In this document: positions 6,040 to 9,302 of the stretch, piece by piece
How positions within the stretch are numbered: position 1 is the stretch's first letter
Layout of the letters: each line of letters opens with the position of its first letter
NCBI GenBank assembly: GCA_945861315.1
Contig: CAMAUB010000043.1
Location: 1 to 9,302, forward strand
DNA: 9,302 bases
Source: Chlamydia trachomatis
GTDB taxonomy: Bacteria; Chlamydiota; Chlamydiia; Chlamydiales; JAAKFR01
Reading direction: 5' to 3'
Notes under the pieces: model-generated
What the model was told of the DNA's origin: nothing
What the model saw: the letters and a program-made list of their open reading frames with translations, nothing else
The model's database searches: none
Program-made: the position numbers and the translations under genes

Positions 6040-7196
6040 TGTTAGCCTATTTTTTTGTTAGATTTTTTGGATGGACTATCTCATGCCTTCCCTACTCGGC
6101 AATCCATGCAATTGGTCGTATCACAGGAAGTATGGTCTATTATGTTTACACTCCCTTTCGAAAAAAAGCGATGAGCAATCTTGCAATTGCTTATGGCAGC
6201 CAAAAAAGTGAGACCGAGCGGAAAAAGATTGCTCGACAATCTTTTCAAAACTTGATGATCACCTGTCTTGAATTTTTTCGTTTAAAGAAAAAAGATCTTA
6301 AGCATATGATCAAAATGATTGATCCCGAAAAAGTCATCTCTCTTCAAGAAAAGGGACAAGGGATTGTCTTTATGTCTGGACATCAAGCAAATTGGGAAAT
6401 TCCCTTCCTTTGCCTTAATATGCTCTCCCCTGATGGCATTGCCGTCGGTCGCCCCATCAAAAACCCGAGAATTTACAAGTGGATTATGTCAGTTCGGCAG
6501 ATGAACGGCGGAAGAGTTGTGATGCCTCGCCAAGCAATCAAGGAGGGGCTTAAAGCTCTACGTGCTGGAAAATATATTGGAATTGTTGCCGATCAAGCCT
6601 TTCCTGAAAGTGACTACTCCTTCCCCTTGTTTGGGACGCGTGCTTGGAGCACAACAGCTCCCGCACTTTTAGCCTATAAGACTCATTCTCCTATTATTGT
6701 AGGAACTTCTCACCGCATGAGCGGGTACTATGAAGTGCGCGGCTCCTCCCCTATTTGGCCCAACTACAATCTGCCCATGAAAGAGTGTGTTATTGACCTT
6801 ATGGATCGTGCTTATACCCACCTAGAACAGAGCATTAAAGGCTCTCCTGATCAATGGATGTGGATTCACGATCGATGGAAACAACAAGGCATTGACCATG
6901 TCAAGAGGATCTACAGATATGGATTCATCTTGATAATTGTGCCCAATGACGAGCCTGCTGAACTTCGAGCACACCTCAAAGAGATCTATCCACATAGTTT
7001 TCTAACATTTATGACACCTGAAGATGATCTTACGATCCGTGACTGGCGCTATCAACTCGTTCTTGACTTTGTTGGATTACCCAAGGTAAGACGCCATTTT
7101 CGCAAGCTTGGAGCCGTCAGAGCAATCCCCCTTACTCTTAAAACTATGAAACAAACTTTGGTGAAACCCGAATGCCTGCATACCGTTTCTTTTTAG
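6039..7196 (+). CDS. htrB: Lipid A biosynthesis acyltransferase (HtrB/LpxL family) with C-terminal extension
   Basis: Members of this family add a secondary acyl chain to Kdo-lipid IVA at the inner membrane. Residues 2-17 form the N-terminal membrane anchor. The catalytic H-x4-E motif is His115-QANW-Glu120 within MSGHQANWEIP. The downstream blocks are GIVADQAFP at 181-189, FPLFGTRAWSTTAPAL at 195-210 and QWMWIHDRWK at 272-281. The acyltransferase domain ends near residue 285; the other 100 residues are an extension not found in E. coli LpxL (306 residues) that I cannot assign. The start is a choice: ATG 6039 is the first ATG but lacks a clear ribosome-binding site and sits at the palindrome edge; TTG 6006 or TTG 5997 would add 11 or 14 residues from the repeat. 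The 3' end overlaps rsmE by 25 bases. Confidence 0.9.
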   Translation: MLAYFFVRFFGWTISCLPYSAIHAIGRITGSMVYYVYTPFRKKAMSNLAIAYGSQKSETERKKIARQSFQNLMITCLEFFRLKKKDLKHMIKMIDPEKVISLQEKGQGIVFMSGHQANWEIPFLCLNMLSPDGIAVGRPIKNPRIYKWIMSVRQMNGGRVVMPRQAIKEGLKALRAGKYIGIVADQAFPESDYSFPLFGTRAWSTTAPALLAYKTHSPIIVGTSHRMSGYYEVRGSSPIWPNYNLPMKECVIDLMDRAYTHLEQSIKGSPDQWMWIHDRWKQQGIDHVKRIYRYGFILIIVPNDEPAELRAHLKEIYPHSFLTFMTPEDDLTIRDWRYQLVLDFVGLPKVRRHFRKLGAVRAIPLTLKTMKQTLVKPECLHTVSF

Positions 7197-7864
7197 ATTC
7201 TCGCTTTATCGTGGGAGAAATTTATGAACTTCCCCCGTCTGAGAAATCGCATGTGCGTGTGATGCGCATACACGAAGGAAATGAACTTGAACTTGTCAAT
7301 GGTCTCGGACAACTAGCCAAAGCGCTTCTTGAGAGAAAAGGAATAGTAAAAGTTACAGATGTGTATGAACGCCCGCCTAAAAGAGAGGTTATCTTATGCC
7401 AAGCAATCCCTCGATTGAATCGACTTGATACAATTGTTGAAAAGGGAACAGAGTTATCGATGACACACCTTTGGCTCTTTGCTGGTGAGCGTAGCGAAAA
7501 AAAATGTGTAGGGGCCCAACGCTTAGAACGGCTGCATTCTATTTCAATCTCAGCGCTTAAGCAGTCGGGCAGGCTCTACCTTCCTATCATCGAAGAGAAG
7601 CCTCCACTTAAAGAGTGGCTACTTCTTCCTCACCAAGCTTTTTTTGGGGACTTAGAAAAAAAATCTTACCCTTTTGCCCCAAACGATCAAAATATTTGCT
7701 TTTTTATCGGCCCTGAAGCAGGTTGGTCTGATCAAGAAAAAATAAAACTATGTGAACTTGGGGCAATAGGGGTAAGACTTGGACCTAATATTTTGAGAAC
7801 TGATACCGCCTCTTTGGTTGCCCTTTCACTGGTTCAATTAAATGGAGAATATAATGATAGTTAA
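7172..7864 (+). CDS. rsmE: 16S rRNA m3U1498 methyltransferase
   Basis: RsmE uses S-adenosylmethionine to methylate N3 of U1498 in 16S rRNA on the assembled 30S subunit. It has an N-terminal PUA-like part (residues 1-70, with HVRVMRIHEGNELELVNG at 27-44) and a C-terminal SPOUT knot domain. Knot signatures are EKGTEL at 90-95, LKQSGR at 129-134, FFIGPEAGWSDQE at 177-189 and LGPNILRTDTASL at 203-215. The length of 230 residues is close to the E. coli enzyme. The ATG start lies 25 bases inside htrB, and the stop overlaps the next gene by 11 bases, so all three are probably co-translated. The position after htrB carries no obvious functional link. The identification is firm. Confidence 0.94.
   Translation: MPAYRFFLDSRFIVGEIYELPPSEKSHVRVMRIHEGNELELVNGLGQLAKALLERKGIVKVTDVYERPPKREVILCQAIPRLNRLDTIVEKGTELSMTHLWLFAGERSEKKCVGAQRLERLHSISISALKQSGRLYLPIIEEKPPLKEWLLLPHQAFFGDLEKKSYPFAPNDQNICFFIGPEAGWSDQEKIKLCELGAIGVRLGPNILRTDTASLVALSLVQLNGEYNDS
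7844..7847 (+). promoter_or_regulatory. Ribosome-binding site deciding the start of the TraB-like gene
   Basis: GGAG six bases before ATG 7854. It overlaps the ATG at 7842-7844, which therefore is more likely part of the signal than the start. Confidence 0.55.
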
Positions 7865-8726
7865 ACGAATGTCAACTTTAGTGCCTGCACAACCATTTAC
7901 TCTTTATAAGATGGTATCCAATGCTCTTGCCGCTGCAACTCACCTTGCGCTAGGACCGATAACAGAATATGGCCACCGCCTAGAGCTTTCTTCTCAAACA
8001 GCAGAACAAGTACCACTTGATGCACATACTTTTACTCTAATTGCCAAAAGAACAATTCCAATGAATGGTTTCCTATTCGATCTTGGACAAAGGCGTACAC
8101 TTTTTGCAGCTGGCTCTCCACGAGTTGTCTCTTTTGAAGATGTCGCTGATGTTGCGAATCTTTGCCAAACAGCTGAGTTAATCCCCAAGCAAGTATGGGA
8201 ACATTTCCGAAAAAGTAGTACTCTTTTCTTAGAATTTGATGCGAGTCGTCATGAGATGGGATCTCCTCCTTTTCTAGAAACAATGGACCCATACTCTTCT
8301 TCCTCATTTTCGACGATGATCTCAACATTTAGCCTCTACTTCAATTTAAGTCAGGTGAGTGTACTTGAAGAGGCAGCACTAAGAGCTCACACCTCTATCA
8401 CGATCTTATCTTCACATGAAGATGCCGTAAAAGCAGATCAAGCTATTGCTACGACAGCTGACCAAAGAACTTTCCCACCTGCTGAACTCTTTTTTCTTTA
8501 TGCGGATACCATTGGTGCGGGAAACTTGGCACAGCTTGAAAAATTACATGCGTATCAACCCCAAGCTGTCCAAGTCAATTTGGCTGAGCGCAGTAAGCGA
8601 TTAGCAAGGCAACTTACTAAGCTTCCTAAAAAAAGTTTTACATATGTTGATGCACGCCTTCTTCCAGGACCAGATGGACTGCTAAAACAATTAGAGAGAT
8701 CACAAACACCTGTAGCGTTAATTTAG
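7854..8726 (+). CDS. Divergent TraB/GumN-like protein, probably without catalytic residues
   Basis: I place this 290-residue protein in the TraB/GumN (Tiki-related) superfamily from its layout, with moderate confidence. Residues 109-129 (LIPKQVWEHFRK, then STLFLEFD) fit the family segment ending in LVLEVD. Residues 243-282 (LAERSKRLARQL, then LLPGPDGLLKQL) fit the family's C-terminal block of an R-rich helix followed by GAxHLPGxxGLL. Two features of the active members are missing. The GTIH-like motif near the N-terminus is replaced around residues 83-90 (LFAAGSPR), and the second G-x2-H reads VDARLL at 265-270, with Leu in place of His. Glu127 is kept. I see no signal peptide or membrane helix. 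The start at 7854 follows GGAG. It is the last gene of the cluster, overlapping rsmE by 11 bases. A pseudoenzyme or an unrelated fold are both possible. Confidence 0.55.
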   Translation: MIVKRMSTLVPAQPFTLYKMVSNALAAATHLALGPITEYGHRLELSSQTAEQVPLDAHTFTLIAKRTIPMNGFLFDLGQRRTLFAAGSPRVVSFEDVADVANLCQTAELIPKQVWEHFRKSSTLFLEFDASRHEMGSPPFLETMDPYSSSSFSTMISTFSLYFNLSQVSVLEEAALRAHTSITILSSHEDAVKADQAIATTADQRTFPPAELFFLYADTIGAGNLAQLEKLHAYQPQAVQVNLAERSKRLARQLTKLPKKSFTYVDARLLPGPDGLLKQLERSQTPVALI

Positions 8727-8735
8727 CAAATTAGC

Positions 8736-8775
8736 AAAAAAAGAGAAAAGCCGATGAGATGTCTTTCATCGGCTT
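8736..8775 (-). terminator. Terminator-like hairpin, best oriented for the minus strand
   Basis: A perfect 10-base-pair stem (8748-8757 with 8766-8775, AAGCCGATGA) has an eight-base loop. On the minus strand it is followed by a T-rich run (TTCTCTTTTTTT), the classic intrinsic terminator form, so it would end transcripts coming from the small membrane gene on the right. On the plus strand the stem has no T run after it, but it follows the last gene of the cluster by 21 bases and may help to end that transcript too. Confidence 0.7.
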
Positions 8776-8801
8776 ATGATCATGCTTTGTGTCAGCCGGA
8801 T

Positions 8802-8965
8802 TATAGTCGATTAAATTTAGATTGATACCCTCTGGTTACGCGAAAGCACCCGGGGTTTAATGATCCCAAGTTGATCAATATTTCTAATATTAACCGACTT
8901 GTTATCATTAAACCCCGGGGCTTTGGCGCAACCATAAAATATCAATCTAAATTTAATCGACTATA
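8802..8965. repeat. 164-base palindromic element, AAAGC-CCCG family, full intergenic copy
   Basis: The outer arms 8802-8827 and 8940-8965 are a perfect 26-base inverted repeat (starting TATAGTCGATTAAATTTAG). Inner arms run from 8834 (GGTTACGCGAAAGC, then ACCCGGGGTTTAATGAT) to 8932, with a few mismatches. The centre, 8877-8891, is AATATTTCTAATATT, the exact reverse complement of the centre found in the 5876 copy. The length equals that copy. Stem sequence differs from the other copies at many positions although its two arms still pair. It ends just before the small minus-strand gene remnant. It encodes nothing. Confidence 0.88.
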
Positions 8966-8983
8966 GCATTTTTGGTGCTGGTG

Positions 8984-9184
8984 CTAGTGCTTACATCTGG
9001 CTACGCGATTTGAGAGGTTGCCGACAATCCATATTCCAAGAGCAACGCTGCTGATGCCTACAAAGATATTAGCTCCTCTTAGGCTCATTCCGCCGCCAGA
9101 GCGTGCCACCATAGCCATAGCAAAGAGTGCCACCAAAAACGCGCCAAAGATTAGAGCGATGACGACAGCTGTAGACTGATATAC
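8984..9184 (-). pseudogene. Remnant of a small two-helix membrane protein, 5' end missing
   Basis: The minus strand holds an open frame of 66 codons ending in TAG at 8986-8984. The peptide looks like real protein, with two hydrophobic segments: AVVIALIFGAFLVALFAMAM (residues 6-25) and IFVGISSVALGIWIVGNL (about 40-57). These are joined by a Gly/Ser/Arg linker and end in a basic tail. No ATG opens this frame. The frame closes upstream at TGA 9187-9185, and an ATG at 9188-9186 is in another frame. The break falls where alignment places the left edge of the next palindrome (about 9180), so the gene was probably cut by that insertion or frameshifted there. A minus-strand terminator lies downstream. 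I do not recognise the family. A non-standard internal start is possible, but it would fall inside the first helix. Confidence 0.45.
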
Positions 9185-9302
9185 TCATCCAAGCTCAAAA
9201 TGAGAATTTCGGCCAGCGTGAAAGCTCTCGCGATTGAACGATCGTAAACGACCCAATATTAGAAATATGGGGTTGTTTACGATCGTTCAAGCCCGAGGCT
9301 TT
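9180..9302. repeat. AAAGC-CCCG family palindrome, left arm and part of the right arm (cut by window end)
   Basis: From 9217 (GCGTGAAAGCTCTCGCG) to 9302 this copy follows the 5876-6039 copy nearly base for base. It includes ATTGAACGATCGTAAACG, the centre AATATTAGAAATAT and the returning GTTTACGATCGTTCAAGCCC. Aligning the centres puts the left edge at 9180, where TATAC occurs, as it does at the edge of the 5876 copy. The right outer arm lies beyond the window; by analogy the element would end about 41 bases further on. Confidence 0.78.

Noticed and set aside
8032..8328. 98-codon minus-strand frame opposite the TraB-like gene
   Set aside because: No ribosome-binding site, no domain, and the plus-strand frame has the better coding character and operon context.
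8802..9302. CRISPR array
   Set aside because: The repeated units are long palindromes hundreds of bases apart, not short direct repeats with regular spacers.

Overview
The window reads as a stretch of chromosome from a member of the Chlamydiota, most likely an environmental (Parachlamydia-, Waddlia- or Simkania-like) lineage. The main reason is gene order. A cytochrome bd pair (cydA, cydB) on the minus strand diverges from cdaA (ybbP), cdaR (ybbR) and htrB on the plus strand. From memory this matches the Chlamydia trachomatis CT014-CT010 neighbourhood, but here folP, a glycosyltransferase, rsmE and a TraB-like gene are added. The assignment is an inference from synteny and protein character; no rRNA is present.

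Layout. Bases 1-193: 5' end of cydB (minus). 194-473: a 280-base cydA-cydB spacer filled with repeat DNA, namely a 164-base imperfect palindrome and a half copy of a second repeat family. 474-1850: cydA (minus). From about 1797 to 8726 there is one tight plus-strand cluster: folP, cdaA, cdaR, a WaaG-like GT4 glycosyltransferase, htrB/lpxL, rsmE and a degenerate TraB/GumN-like gene. Neighbouring genes overlap by 4 to 25 bases or abut, except at the glycosyltransferase/htrB junction, where a 164-base palindrome sits. The first four genes all appear to use GTG starts. 8727-9302: a terminator-like hairpin, a second full palindrome, the remnant of a small membrane-protein gene on the minus strand, and a third palindrome cut by the window end.

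How the genes fit together. CdaA makes cyclic di-AMP at the membrane and CdaR is its usual membrane-anchored partner. FolP makes dihydropteroate. The glycosyltransferase and HtrB both point to lipopolysaccharide core and lipid A synthesis. RsmE methylates 16S rRNA. CydAB is the quinol oxidase used at low oxygen. The plus cluster is probably one transcript combining envelope building, folate and second-messenger genes.

The most unusual content is the palindromes. Four long inverted repeats of 163-164 bases (221-384, 4827-4989, 5876-6039, 8802-8965) and a fifth partial one (from about 9180) lie within 9.3 kb. Those at 5876, 8802 and 9180 are one family: they share termini, the AAAGC..CCCG blocks and a central AATATTAGAAATAT. 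Their stem sequences differ between copies while the two arms of each copy still match. One palindrome lies in frame inside the glycosyltransferase gene. Another supplies that gene's last codons and stop, and ends at the htrB start codon. I see no CRISPR array, tRNA, rRNA or transposase gene.
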